This document shows, piece after piece, positions 1-9,050 of a stretch of 64,000 nucleotides of DNA (position 1 is the stretch's first letter; every line of letters begins with the position of its first letter). The stretch comes from Perognathus longimembris pacificus (Eukaryota; Chordata; Mammalia; Rodentia; Heteromyidae): contig NC_063167.1 in assembly GCF_023159225.1 (NCBI RefSeq), positions 18,293,360 to 18,357,359 on the forward strand, given 5' to 3'. The notes below the pieces were generated by a model. It was not told the origin of the DNA. It made no database searches and saw only the letters and a list, made by a program, of their open reading frames with translations. A program made the translations under genes and the position numbers.

Positions 1-240
1 TCTCTTTATTTATTGAGTAGTAATTGATTATGTAGATGAACTGTAGTTTGTTGATCTGGACATTTGGATGTTTCCAACAAAAATGAACTGGTTGTTTCTT
101 GTACTTTGATATTACTAATAACGTTGCTGTAAACATTTGTGAGACTTTGCATGTACTTATCTATTCATTCCTGTTGGGAAAATACCTTGACGTGGAGAGG
201 CTGATAGTGTGGTGACATTTTACTTAAGAGTCAAATTATT
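1..240 (-). mobile_element. L1 LINE fragment, antisense
   Basis: The stretch reads like the reverse complement of the L1 3' region, including the pattern 'gatgaactgtagtttgttgatc ... catttggatgtttcca' and 'gttgctgtaaacatttgtg' that is common to antisense L1 3' ends in mammals. It is diverged, and the left side is cut by the window edge. No open frame survives. Confidence 0.6.
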
Positions 241-394
241 TCCACCATCAGTATAGGCGAGTTGTCATTGCATTATGTTCTTCCCAAGGTTTATAAGGGA
301 CAATTTGACTGGATTAAGAGATAGCTAAGCTATTATTAAAGCCCACTTCCAGATATGCCTTTGAGAGAATTTCCAGAGATGATTGGATCATATG

Positions 395-740
395 GGCTCT
401 GATCTAACCAATGTTTTTGTCCATTGAGAGGCTCAATTTTAATAGATTATTGGGAGGCTTGGAGCTGTGGAAGCCAGGATCTAGCTGAAAGAAGTGGGCA
501 GTTTGAAAGATGACTCTTCCTCTCTCTCTGCTTCCTGGTGGCCAAAAGTTGGGCTATTTTGTTCCACCATATTGTTCTGCCACCATGTTCTGCCACCACC
601 ATGTTTCCATGTCTGCCTTTTCATGACCCAGATAGGCTCATCATGGACTGAAACCTCTGAAACCGTGAGCCAGGATAATTCCCCCTTATACTGTTTTGCT
701 CAGATATTTGTCACTATGAAAACCTACCACAGTCAGCCTC
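395..740 (+). mobile_element. Probable MaLR-type LTR (ERVL-MaLR), sense
   Basis: The block ends with the layout typical of MaLR LTRs: a purine/CT-rich centre ('ttcctctctctctgcttcctg'), repeated 'ttctgccaccatg', then 'ctgaaacctctgaaaccgtgagccaggataa' and 'cagatatttgtcactatgaaaa'. The boundaries are approximate and no target-site duplication was identified. The 83-residue open frame inside it (494-745) is not considered a gene. The family call is from memory of the consensus and the subfamily is not assigned. Confidence 0.5.
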
Positions 741-842
741 TGTAATTTGGATAATTCTAATAGGAGTATAGAAAGATCTCATGTGGTTCCATTTACATTC
801 TTCTAGTAACCAAAGAGGTTCATTGCCTTTTGTGTGTGCATA

Positions 843-843
843 G

Positions 844-874
<31 letters not shown>

Positions 875-890
875 TGTATGTGCATGTGTG
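843..890. repeat. (TG)n microsatellite, interrupted
   Basis: An alternating TG tract is broken by 'tatg' and 'catg' steps. It is alternating purine-pyrimidine and so can form Z-DNA in principle. Confidence 0.9.
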
Positions 891-1364
891 TATTTATTTG
901 CTACCCATGTAACTCTTTCTTCAATCTAAAAATAGATTTTTATGGAGTAAAGAGAGTTCTTTGTGCTCTATGGGAGCAAGGCCATGGTCAGATTTGCTGA
1001 TACTTTCTTTTCATCTGTAGCTTGTCTTCTCAATCCCTTACAATGCTTTTAAGCTTAAAAGTTGTTAGATTTAATGAGGCTGCCATTCTGACCTTGCCAC
1101 CCATTACAATAATAATGATGCTCATTTCTGATGGCGAAGTGCCATCTGCCATCACCCTACAGTTGCCAGGGAATCCTGTTCTGGAATAGTTTTCTAACAC
1201 CAGCCCTCCTCATAGAGCTGAGCCACTATGAGCTGCTTCTCGGTGCTGCTAGTGCCCCAGTCATTAGAACTTTCCAGCCCCTCCCTTCACTGAGCCACAC
1301 AACCAACTGTTGGTTTTCTGGTCTTCTAGTGTCAGGACCCCTTTCACCCTTGTGCGTTTCCTGC
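891..1364. other. Unassigned sequence
   Basis: I recognise no gene or repeat family here. The right half becomes more GC-rich toward the hairpin cluster that follows. An open frame of 100 residues (1131-1433) has no recognisable domain and is probably chance. Confidence 0.4.
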
Positions 1365-1547
1365 CCTGTCCCGCCGGACAGGAAGGGGCGGGACCTGGAG
1401 TCGCTAGCTCAGATTAGCGACAGGCTAATCTGAGCTGTCCATCACAGTGATGTCATGGAGCCCTCTGCCACCATGAGATCTGCACTTGGTCTCCTGCTGT
1501 GGGAGGTAGATGTGGAGGTAGTGCTCCACTTGGAGCACTCCAAGTGG
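1365..1547. other. Cluster of perfect inverted repeats in a GC-rich block
   Basis: Four hairpin-capable palindromes lie within 185 bases. (1) 1365-1371 pairs with 1376-1382 (cctgtcc / ggacagg, 4-base loop). (2) 1406-1418 pairs with 1424-1436 (agctcagattagc / gctaatctgagct, 5-base loop). (3) 1520-1528 pairs with 1531-1539 (agtgctcca / tggagcact). (4) 1525-1535 pairs with 1538-1548 (tccacttggag / ctccaagtgga). The last two overlap and exclude each other. A GC-box-like 'ggggcggga' sits at about 1385-1393. The block may be part of an unrecognised LTR or DNA transposon; this is inference. Confidence 0.6.
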
Positions 1548-2239
1548 ACTTCAGGAATTGAGAGAAACATGGTAGTGAGTTTCCTGGGTCTCTTCCCTGT
1601 CTCCTGCATGCACTGGACAGAGTACTGCAGAAGCTCCAGTCCCAAACCAATCAACAGACTAACAAAGCCCCAAGCAGAATCTATGGCTTCAGCCAAAGGA
1701 CAGGATGCAACTTACCCAACTCCAGCCAATAGAAAACTTCCATCTCCCCAGCTCTGCTCTGCACTTTTGGTAGGAAGTGTCAGGGAGCTGATGTGTTTTC
1801 CTTCCCCATCCCTACCCTGGGTAAGCAGGTAAGGGTGCTCTGACACCCCTACCAGGTGGCATCAGAACCCCTCCTCAGTCTGGTAGCAATGAGACAACAT
1901 AGAGAAACACAGCAAGACTGTTTACTTCAATCTCAATTCAATTACTTCCAATCTCCAAACAACTGATGATTATCATTGATACCCAGTCTTGAACCAATGA
2001 AGCCAGCTGATCTGGAGGGGGCACCCATTGGGCTGGTGGGTGCTCTGTTGTCCTACTCTCTTTGCTTGGGGCAGCAGGTCTGAGGGGAGCTAAGGGTCCA
2101 CCCATAGCCCGCAGAAATCAAGTAAGACTGGAGAAGTCAGTCCTTAGCTGAGCTAAGGAGCTGAGTTCAACACTTCTGTCCAGAGGCCAAAGCAGGTAGA
2201 GTTGGAGTCTCATCTTTGTGAACAGGCCAGAAAGAGCCA
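1548..2239. other. Unassigned sequence, possibly an unrecognised LTR
   Basis: No family was recognised. The open frame at 1455-1832 (125 residues) begins inside the palindrome block and has no domain or codon pattern that supports it. The composition is mid-GC, unlike the AT-rich L1 to the right. Confidence 0.35.
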
Positions 2240-3178
2240 AGTTCATACATGTATATATTCATCCAGCCCTTTTGCTTCAACTACTAGCAACATTTTAAAA
2301 AATCCTCATAGAACCCAAGGGCTTAAAATATCCAAATATGTTCAGAAGACAATAAAACAGAACCACTTATCATATCATACCAAGAATGGGATGTGGGGGA
2401 TGAGAAACCCCACAGCTTGAATGAAAACAGAAAAATCACCTGATGCCAACATGGAATTGGTGGTAAAATAAACCCTACAAGACTTAAAGCATCTATCATA
2501 GAAATAATACAGTAATCACTCATGAATTCTCCCCTAAACAAATGAAAAAGTAAAACAGCTCAGCAAACAAATAGAAGTTATAAAGAAAGAACAGGATTGG
2601 AAGCTATAGTACTGCTGAAATATACACCATGACCAAAATAAAAGTGGATGTCTCTACAGGGGCTCAAGGAAACTCGAGCATAGAATAGAATTTACTTGTT
2701 CTGAAAATCAGAGAAAAAATAGATTGAAGACCAGACAAACTAATAAATAGCAGTGTCTCAGAGAGCTATGAAACAATAGAAAAAAGAGCTAATACTCATA
2801 ATACTGGAGTCTCAAAAGGATAGGAGAGAGATAGGAGGAGTATCTGAAGAAGTACAGACTAAAAACTCCCCAAATTTAGTGAAAGACACACACTATTGCA
2901 GCAAATAGTATAATCCCAGAGAACTTGTTTCAAGCTACATGACAATTAAACTTGAAAAACAAGTCCTTGAAACTAAACTGAGAACTAACATGAAGGAAGA
3001 CATTCTGAGAGCAGTCAGAAAGAAACCATATGAAGGCACAACAATTGGAATGACAGCAAGATGTCCCTTTTTGAAATTAAGGAGGTTCAAATTAAGTGGT
3101 CAACAGTTTTCAATGACAGAGACAAAAGAGTTGTCAGCTGCAAAGTCAATAGTGGGTGAAAGTAACCACCAAAAATGA
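2240..3178 (+). mobile_element. Old L1 fragment (5'/ORF1-region), sense
   Basis: The A-rich sense strand matches the style of old L1 5' and ORF1-region sequence: 'ctccccaaatttagtgaaagac', then 'gagaacttgtttcaagctac', 'attctgagagcagtcagaaagaaac', 'ggcacaacaattggaatgacagcaag'. The frame is broken; the longest piece is 79 residues (2939-3178). A similar segment recurs at 6280-7240 and 17000-18400. Confidence 0.6.
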
Positions 3179-3300
3179 AGGGAAGCAAAGCATTATGGTA
3201 CCTGTCTGTAATCCCAGCATTTGGGATGCCGAAGCAGGCAGGTCTCAAATTCAAACTGAACACATTTGATCTAAGCAAAGAAAAATAGCAACAACAAAAG
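3179..3300 (+). mobile_element. B1-like (7SL-derived) SINE, sense
   Basis: 'ggtacctgtctgtaatcccagcatttgggatgccgaagcaggcaggtctcaaattcaaac' is the 7SL-derived B1/Alu core, degenerate, followed by an A-rich tail ('aaaaatagcaacaacaaaag'). It lies directly after the L1 piece. Confidence 0.65.
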
Positions 3301-3476
3301 ACAAATATGAAGAACAGGAATTTGTGGCTTGCAACCATACCCTTAGGTAATAGTTAAGGGAGTTTCTCTAAACTGAGGAGACAATGAGAGAAAAGAAAGC
3401 TTGGGGCTCTAGAAAGGAGTAGAGATAATCAGTGTGTGCAGAGGAGAGTAGACTATCCTTCCTTACATGAATTCCT

Positions 3477-3563
3477 TTTTATTTAAATTAAAACTTTTTT
3501 TGTTATTATAAAGGTGATATACAGAGGGGTTATAGGTATGCTAGTCAGGTCAAGAGTACCTTT
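3477..3563 (-). mobile_element. L1 3' tail, antisense, left half (split by the retrocopy)
   Basis: 'tattataaaggtgatatac', 'agaggggttataggtatg' and the T-rich start correspond to the reverse complement of the L1 3' end seen in sense at 17840-17933. The sequence breaks off at the Ppp2ca retrocopy and resumes at 5656 with 'gagtacatttctttttgg'. The last 12 bases (3552-3563) are the target-site duplication. Confidence 0.6.
3552..3563. repeat. Left target-site duplication of the Ppp2ca retrocopy
   Basis: aagagtaccttt here and aagagtacattt at 5656-5667 match at 11 of 12 bases and bracket the retrocopy. The right copy directly follows the A-run at the 3' end, as expected for L1-driven integration. 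Confidence 0.7.
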
Positions 3564-4586
3564 GGGAAAGGAGGAGTCACAGCGCTGGCAGCCAAGCATT
3601 GCGGAGCCTGTGTGCAAGTGGCAGCATGGTACCAGCCTGGTGTGGCAGTGGGTTCCGGGTGTGTGGCATCATGGATAAGAAAATGTTCACCAAGGAGCCA
3701 GACCAGTGGACCAAACAGCAGAACGAGTGCAAGCAGCTGTCCGAGTCCTAGCACGAGTCTCTGTGAGAAGGCTAAAGAAATCCTAGTAAAATAATCCAAG
3801 GCACAAGAGGTTTGATTGTTCAGTCACTGTCTATGGAGATGTGCATGGGCAATTTTCATCATCTCATGGTACTGTTTAGAATCAGTGGCAAATCGCCAGA
3901 TACAAATTACTTGTTTATGGGAGATTATGTTGACAGAAGATATTATTCAGTTGAAACTCACACTGCTCGTGGCTCTTAAGGTTCCTTACTGTGAATGCAT
4001 CCCCATTCTGCAGGGGAATCATGAGAGCAGACAGATCACACAAGTGTATGGTTTCTATGATGAGTGTTTAAGGAAATATGGAAGTGCAAAAGTCTGGAAA
4101 TATTTTACAGATCTTTTTGATTATCTTCTTATGACTGCCTTGGTGGCCGGGCAGATCTTCTGTCTACATGGTGGTCTCTCACTATCCATAGATACACTGG
4201 ATCACATCAGCGCTTGATCGCCTATAGGAAGTTCCCCAGGGTCCAATGTGTGACTTTCTGTGGTCAGATCCAGATGATTGTGGTGCTTGAGGTGTATCTC
4301 CTTTGACGAGGTGGTTACATCTTTGGGCAGGGTGTTTCTGAGACATTTAATCATGCCAGTGGCCTCATGCTGGTGTCTAGAGCTCATCAGTTGGTGATAC
4401 AGGGATATAACTGGTGTCATGGCTGGAATGTAGTAATGATTTTGAGCATTCCTAACTATTGTTTTCATTGGGTTAACCAAGCTGCAATCATGGAGCTTGA
4501 TGGCACTCTAAAATTCTCTCTTGCAGTTTGACCGAGTACCTTGTAAAGGCAAGCCACATGTGACTCCTTTGTACCCCACACTACTT

Positions 4587-4811
4587 CCTGTAATGAATTT
4601 TTTTTTTTGGCCAGTCCTGGGCCTTGGACTCAGGGCCTGAGCACCGTCCCTGGCTTCTTCCTGCTCAAGGCTAGCACTCTGCCACCTGAGCCACAGCTCC
4701 TCTTCTGGCCGTTTTCCATATATGTGGTGCTGGGGAATCAAACCGAGAGCCTCATGTGTAGGAGGCAAGCACTCTTGCCACTAGGCCACATTCCCAGCCC
4801 CCTGTAATGAA
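4587..4811 (-). mobile_element. ID-like dimeric SINE in the retrocopy 3'UTR, antisense, with duplications
   Basis: The body is 4598-4800. Read on the minus strand it starts 'gggctgggaatgtggcc', has a degenerate B box and continues into the tRNA-like right half ('gtggctcaggtggcagagtg'); the A-tail is the T-run at 4598-4608. The 11-base duplication cctgtaatgaa is at 4587-4597 and 4801-4811. It contains the Ppp2ca stop codon (taa), so the stop codon is now present on both sides of the SINE. Confidence 0.88.
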
Positions 4812-5454
4812 AATTTAAACTTGTACAGTATTGCCACGGACCACATATTGATCTGATGGAAATGGGAAGAGTAACAGTGACTTCAAAGCGTCAGAAAACA
4901 GTTAACATTAAAAAACACAACTTGTTTTCACATGGACCAAAAAGATGAACCATATAAAAGTACCATATCAAAATTCTCATCATCCACAGCCGTGACCACT
5001 TTAGAATGAACCAGTTCATTGCATGCTAAAGCAACGTTGTTGATCCAGAAACCAGTTTCTGGCACAGCACGGTTTGGAGTTATCTTGGCTTTTTCCGAGA
5101 GACTACAGATAATAAGACGTAAACATTAACACCTTGTGAATACAGTTTAAGTTCCATTTAGCTGTAGCTTTACTCAGCATGACCGTAGATTAGGATGGCA
5201 GCAAACAATCATTGGAGCTTAATGAACATTTAAAAAAATAAGTTCCAAGGCTTCCCCCTGTACTTGTAAGTCTTGAAGTTGTTTTGCTTATTTTCCTGGA
5301 TGCCATTTAATTTAATTGCATGATTTGTCTTCACTCAGTCTATTCCCTTCTCAGATCTCAGCCCCGTGTTGTTCTTTGTTACTGCCAGAACCTGGTGAGT
5401 TGTTTTGAACAGCTGTTTCTCCCTCCTGTAAGATGTTACTGCACAAGAGCACTT

Positions 5455-5632
5455 CAGTGTTTTTTCTTTATTATTATTTTTTTAATTTAAAGATTACATA
5501 ATTTAATCTTTTTTTTCAAATTTTTATTATCAAACTGATGTACAGAGAGGTTACAGTTTCATACGTTAGGCATTGGATACATTTCTTGTACTGTTTGTTA
5601 CCTCCTCCCTCATTCCAGTGTTTTTTCTTTAT
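5455..5632 (-). mobile_element. 5'-truncated L1 3' tail in the retrocopy, antisense, with 17-base duplications
   Basis: The insert is 5472-5615. On the minus strand it reads 'aggaggtaacaaacagtac', 'aagaaatgtatccaatgcc', 'ctctgtacatcagtttgataataaaa', then an A-rich tail. This is the same 3' end as the sense copy at 17830-17933. A perfect 17-base duplication, cagtgttttttctttat, is at 5455-5471 and 5616-5632. It split the retrocopy just before its AATAAA. Only about 144 bases of the element were inserted. Confidence 0.9.
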
Positions 5633-5655
5633 AATAAACTCAAGAACTTAAAAAA

Positions 5656-5767
5656 AAGAGTACATTTCTTTTTGGACAATGTCATTCTTTCCCTTGCTCT
5701 CTCCCAGTTATTGCATGAGTTTCTTAAATCACATTTGGTGCCTGAAACAAAATTAAACACCATCTAG
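5656..5767 (-). mobile_element. L1 3' tail, antisense, right half (host site of the retrocopy)
   Basis: The first 12 bases are the right duplication of the Ppp2ca copy. What follows ('acatttctttttggacaatgtc') continues the antisense L1 3'UTR interrupted at 3563. The right boundary is approximate. Confidence 0.5.
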
Positions 5768-5769
5768 GG

Positions 5770-6260
5770 TGGTATTCAGTGTAAGTAAAGGAAGTAGTTA
5801 AGAAAATTATATTTGGAAAGTAGGGAGAAGAAAAGGACCTAAATGGAGGTAAGGTGTCTACACTGAAAATATTGCTGCTCTAAAGAGTGTGAGGAGTTAT
5901 GTATGTCATAATACTTAGAACACACAGAGTAATGTTCCTCAAAACACCACAAATAAATCAATATGGAATCCTAAGAAAATGTTTAGCAATAAAAAAGACA
6001 AGTGAATGGGAAACAAAACAGAAAATAGAATAGCAGGTGTAAGCTCTAACGTATTAACAACTAAATGTAAATTGTCTAAATAAATCACTTGAAAGACAGT
6101 TGGGTGGGATGGGCCCAACCAAAACAAAAAAAAATCCTTTTCCAAACTATACATGCTAACAATATACAGAGAAGATAGAGAAGATCTGAATAACACAATA
6201 AAAAAAACCCTACTGGAATACATACAATACCCCAAATAGAATGCACACAATTTTTTTCAA
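5770..6260 (+). mobile_element. Old L1 ORF2 fragment (endonuclease region), sense
   Basis: 'gtattaacaactaaatgtaaattgtctaaa' corresponds to the start of the L1 endonuclease domain. 'gaagatagagaagatctgaataacac' and 'gaatgcacacaatttttttcaaatgctcatag' follow in the normal ORF2 order with internal losses. There is no usable frame. Confidence 0.6.
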
Positions 6261-6279
6261 ATGCTCATAGAACAAACAA

Positions 6280-7240
6280 ATAACAATAACCCAAAGGAAA
6301 AGCCAACAATTAGGTTCAATAGTTACAGAGAGAGGACAGAAGAACCAGTCAACTTGAAGGTAGAACGATAGAAATTTTAAAATCTGAACAACAGAAACTA
6401 TGTTGGATGGGATATGGGGAGAACAGAGTATTGGAATCTAACATCAATGTCATCAGAGTCCCAAAAGGAGAAGGGAAAAAAAGGTGTGGGTACTTAAAAA
6501 ACAAAAAACTAAAAAGTTAAAAAATGTTTCTAAATTTGACTGAGTAAACCCCAAACAGGATAATTTTTAAAAATCCATACCAGGGCTACATTGTAGTAAA
6601 AATTAAATTAAAAAAACCTTGAACGTAGTAGGACAAGGATGACCTCTTATGTATGAGGAGGGTCTAGGGATGGTAGAATAACATCAGAAACCATGGAGGG
6701 TAGAAAGAAGTGGCACAGAAAATTTCAAATTCTGAATTCTCCCATTCAGAATCTTCTACTCAGTGAGAATTTCCTTCTGGAGAAAGAGAAAGACACTCTG
6801 AGAGGAAGGAAAACTAATTTGAAGCCAGTAGCTGGTGGCTCATGCTTATCCTAGTCACCCAGGAGGCTAAGATCTGAGGATTATGGTTCAAAGCCCACTG
6901 CGCAGACAAGTCTGTGAGACGCTTATCTCCAATTAACTAGCAAAATGCTGGAAGTGGAGGTGTGGCTCAAGTGTCCCGCCTTGAATGAAAAAAGACAAGG
7001 AAGAGCTCAAGACACTGAGACCATGCCCCAGTACCAAGACAAGAAAAAGAAAAAAAGAAACCTTAAAGAATGGCTAAAAGAATTCTCAATAGAAAACATA
7101 CTATGAAATGGAAACACTAGGAAGAAGACAGTAAGCAAAAATATGGTTAATCCCAATGGATGTTTTTCCTCTTACATTTTCTAAAAGAAACTTGGAATTA
7201 ATTGGTGTCTGAAACAAAATCATTATTCTGATACTGATCT
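6280..7240 (+). mobile_element. Old L1 fragment (5'/ORF1 region), sense, split by a SINE
   Basis: Matches include 'gagtcccaaaaggagaagggaaa', 'catggagggtagaaagaagtggcac', 'attctcccattcagaatcttctactcagtgagaatttcc' and, after the SINE at 6824-7057, 'taaagaatggctaaaagaattctc' and 'agtaagcaaaaatatggttaa'. This part lies upstream of ORF2 in an intact L1 but here follows an ORF2 piece, so it is a separate insertion or a rearrangement. Confidence 0.6.
6824..7057 (+). mobile_element. B1/tRNA-like composite SINE, sense
   Basis: The B1-like left part 'agctggtggctcatgcttatcctagtcacccaggaggctaagatctgagg' is joined to 'tccaattaactagcaaaatgctggaagtggaggtgtggctcaagtg' and an A-rich tail. It interrupts the L1 around it. 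Confidence 0.8.
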
Positions 7241-7363
7241 GAACATGTGCATGAGAAAGAGTCAAGCTGCTGATATTATGAACGAGACAGTAAAGGTAGG
7301 GAAACTTTGTATGCTTCAAAGTGGTAAGATGACATCACCAGTAGGTTGTCATATCTTGTTGAC

Positions 7364-7640
7364 AGTAGCTTCCTCCCCTTATCCACAGAGGATATATTCC
7401 AGACCCCACTGGTTGTCTGAAACCTTGGGTGGCACTGAACCAACCCTATATACACCACTGTGAGATGGAGACAGTGGTTCTGGGAACTGTCCAAGGGGAG
7501 GGTAGCATATACTACATGGACACACTGGACCAAGCTACTCAGGATGGACATACAAACTGCTTATTTCTGGAAGTTTTCCATTTATTAATTTTGGGCTTCA
7601 GTTCCCTGAGTTGTTGAAGAACTGAAATTGAGAGAAGAGA
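7364..7640 (+). mobile_element. Tigger/MER2-like DNA transposon relic
   Basis: 'cagtagcttcctccccttatccacagaggatatattccagaccccactggttgtctgaaacc' closely follows the terminal sequence of MER2/Tigger-type elements (CAGTAG...CCTTATCC...GATAC.TTCCA.GACCCC), and 'aaccctatatac' follows in order. The far end is not clear. It has no transposase frame and is probably a non-autonomous copy. Confidence 0.6.
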
Positions 7641-8189
7641 AGACACAAGATAAGGTTAGGATTTAACATCTAGAGCAATCAGTAAAGCTGTTATACAGAG
7701 ATACACTCAAAAGCAGTCCAGATACATTAAAATTAAATTCTAAAAATAACAAGTAATCCACAGGAAGGCAGGAGTAGTGTGTGTGTGCACGCGCGTGTGC
7801 TCGCGCGTGTGTGTGCTGTACCAGGATAGAGGAGTGGTTGGTTGAAAGTAATACAAATTTTCTTTTTCAACTGAAAAAGTGGGGAACAGTAGACCCTCCC
7901 TCACAGACAAGGCTGGGAAATTTAAGGTTCTGCATGTATGACAAATGCATCAGTGCTCAGCCCTTGTAGTCTATAATCTACTTCAGTAAAGATGGCTATA
8001 ATTTTATAATAATAATATCAACACAGTTTCACCTCCTAATTCATTGCTGTCTCAACCAACCTATTCACTGTAGTTTTAAAACTACAAAAGGTCCAACATA
8101 GATCAGAAACAGTTTTGGGCTACACATTTGATGCAGCGTGTTTATATAGAAATCAGAATGATGGGGGTATCAAAAGCATTATAGTTACT
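7641..8189. other. Unassigned sequence with a short CG/TG alternating tract
   Basis: I see no gene. At 7776-7815 there is an alternating purine-pyrimidine stretch, gtgtgtgtgcacgcgcgtgt followed by 'gctcgcgcgtgtgtgtg', that mixes TG and CG steps and is the most CpG-dense short tract in this part of the window. Confidence 0.6.
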
Positions 8190-8329
8190 TAAATGTCCTT
8201 AGGTGTCTCTATTCTTGGCTCTTGTCTCTACCACCACCACAGAGGACTCTCATTCTGTCAGGATATGTCCTCTCCAAATGCTCCAGAGTCCCAGGCGCAT
8301 ACTTGGATTTCATCAAGTCCACAGAAAGT

Positions 8330-8570
8330 CTTAGAACTCATCCTCATGGGCTTGGATTGGGGCATCTTGGCTTGGATTGGCTCCTCTCTGAGCCAATCAC
8401 TGTGGCAGGGAGATGCAAGGCTCTGATTGGCCAGTTCTGGAGTTCTACTATCCATCTGTGGTTGAGTGAGTTCTGGAGGTTCCCCAAGGTCTGAGAAGGC
8501 TGCTCTGTGGTTCCACAAGGAAAATAGGAGGCTGTTTTCAGAAGTGAGGCCTGGACATTGGGTGGGTAGA
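8330..8570 (+). repeat. Ancient mammal-wide repeat with CCAAT/ATTGG boxes
   Basis: ATTGG or CCAAT pentamers occur at about 8357, 8376, 8393 and 8425 ('ggattgg', 'gagccaatca', 'ctgattggcc'). The downstream text 'ggttccccaaggtctgag ... ccacaaggaaaataggaggctgttttcagaag' resembles an old interspersed repeat shared among mammals. I cannot name the family with certainty. A shorter related block is at 21690-21800. Confidence 0.45.
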
Positions 8571-9050
8571 ATCACATGTCGTCGGTGGCTGGAGTCAGCC
8601 TGCCCTGCATGGCCTCCTTCACATCCCTCTTCCTGACCATGATCCTTCCTTGGCACCCCCCTGTCATCTTACAAATTTCCATCTCAGACTCAGCTACAAG
8701 GAGCCTGTCCTACACCCAGTCACTTGCTGAAGTATCCTTCCTCAGCCCTGCTGTCCCCTGTGTCCCATGCTTCCTGTGGGGCTAGTCTGAACAGACCCTA
8801 CTCTCCTTGTCAGTGAGGGTAGGTTGGTTAGAATCTTAGGGTTTTTCAGCCCCAAACTCCTGTGCTAACTGGACCCAATTCTTCCCACATCTGCTCCGTG
8901 TCCTCATGAAACCCCCTCTCCTCCTGTGATTTCCATGTCTCTCCCTGCTCCAGGTTTGATTCACAGAAGGTTAAAATTGAGTTCTTGGAAGAAGGAAAAC
9001 TCAGCATCACCCCCCAGAAAGCCTCTGCTATTGGCAAATGGAAAATTGCT
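8571..9050. other. Unassigned unique sequence
   Basis: No repeat or gene was recognised. The open frames on both strands are short and carry no domain. Confidence 0.4.

Larger units (their letters stand above)
3564..5655 (+). pseudogene. Ppp2ca-ps: Processed pseudogene of protein phosphatase 2A catalytic subunit (Ppp2ca-like)
   Basis: This is an intronless retrocopy of the PP2A catalytic-subunit mRNA. The parent is a metal-dependent Ser/Thr phosphatase of cytosol and nucleus. The layout is 5'UTR-like 3564-3670, ATG at 3671, CDS-like to TAA at 4591-4593, then a long 3'UTR with AATAAA at 5633-5638 and an A-run. Recognisable pieces are the start (MDKKMFTKEPDQW), the stretch [20 protein letters not shown], and [10 protein letters not shown] ... 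[11 protein letters not shown]. The N-terminal CKQLSES favours the alpha over the beta isoform. Damage includes a stop at codon 27 (tag 3749-3751), a 2-base deletion just after it, a taa at 3792-3794, further frameshifts, and a broken GDYVDRG metal-site motif (reads GDYVDR-like DNA but with 'agaagat'). A SINE (4598-4800) and an L1 tail (5472-5615) are inserted in the 3'UTR. It is flanked by 12-base duplications. No function is expected. Confidence 0.93.

Noticed and set aside
3816..4217. 133-residue frame with strong PP2A similarity as a possible gene
   Set aside because: It lacks the proper start, the metal-binding motif is altered, and the surrounding copy has stops, frameshifts and processed-pseudogene hallmarks.
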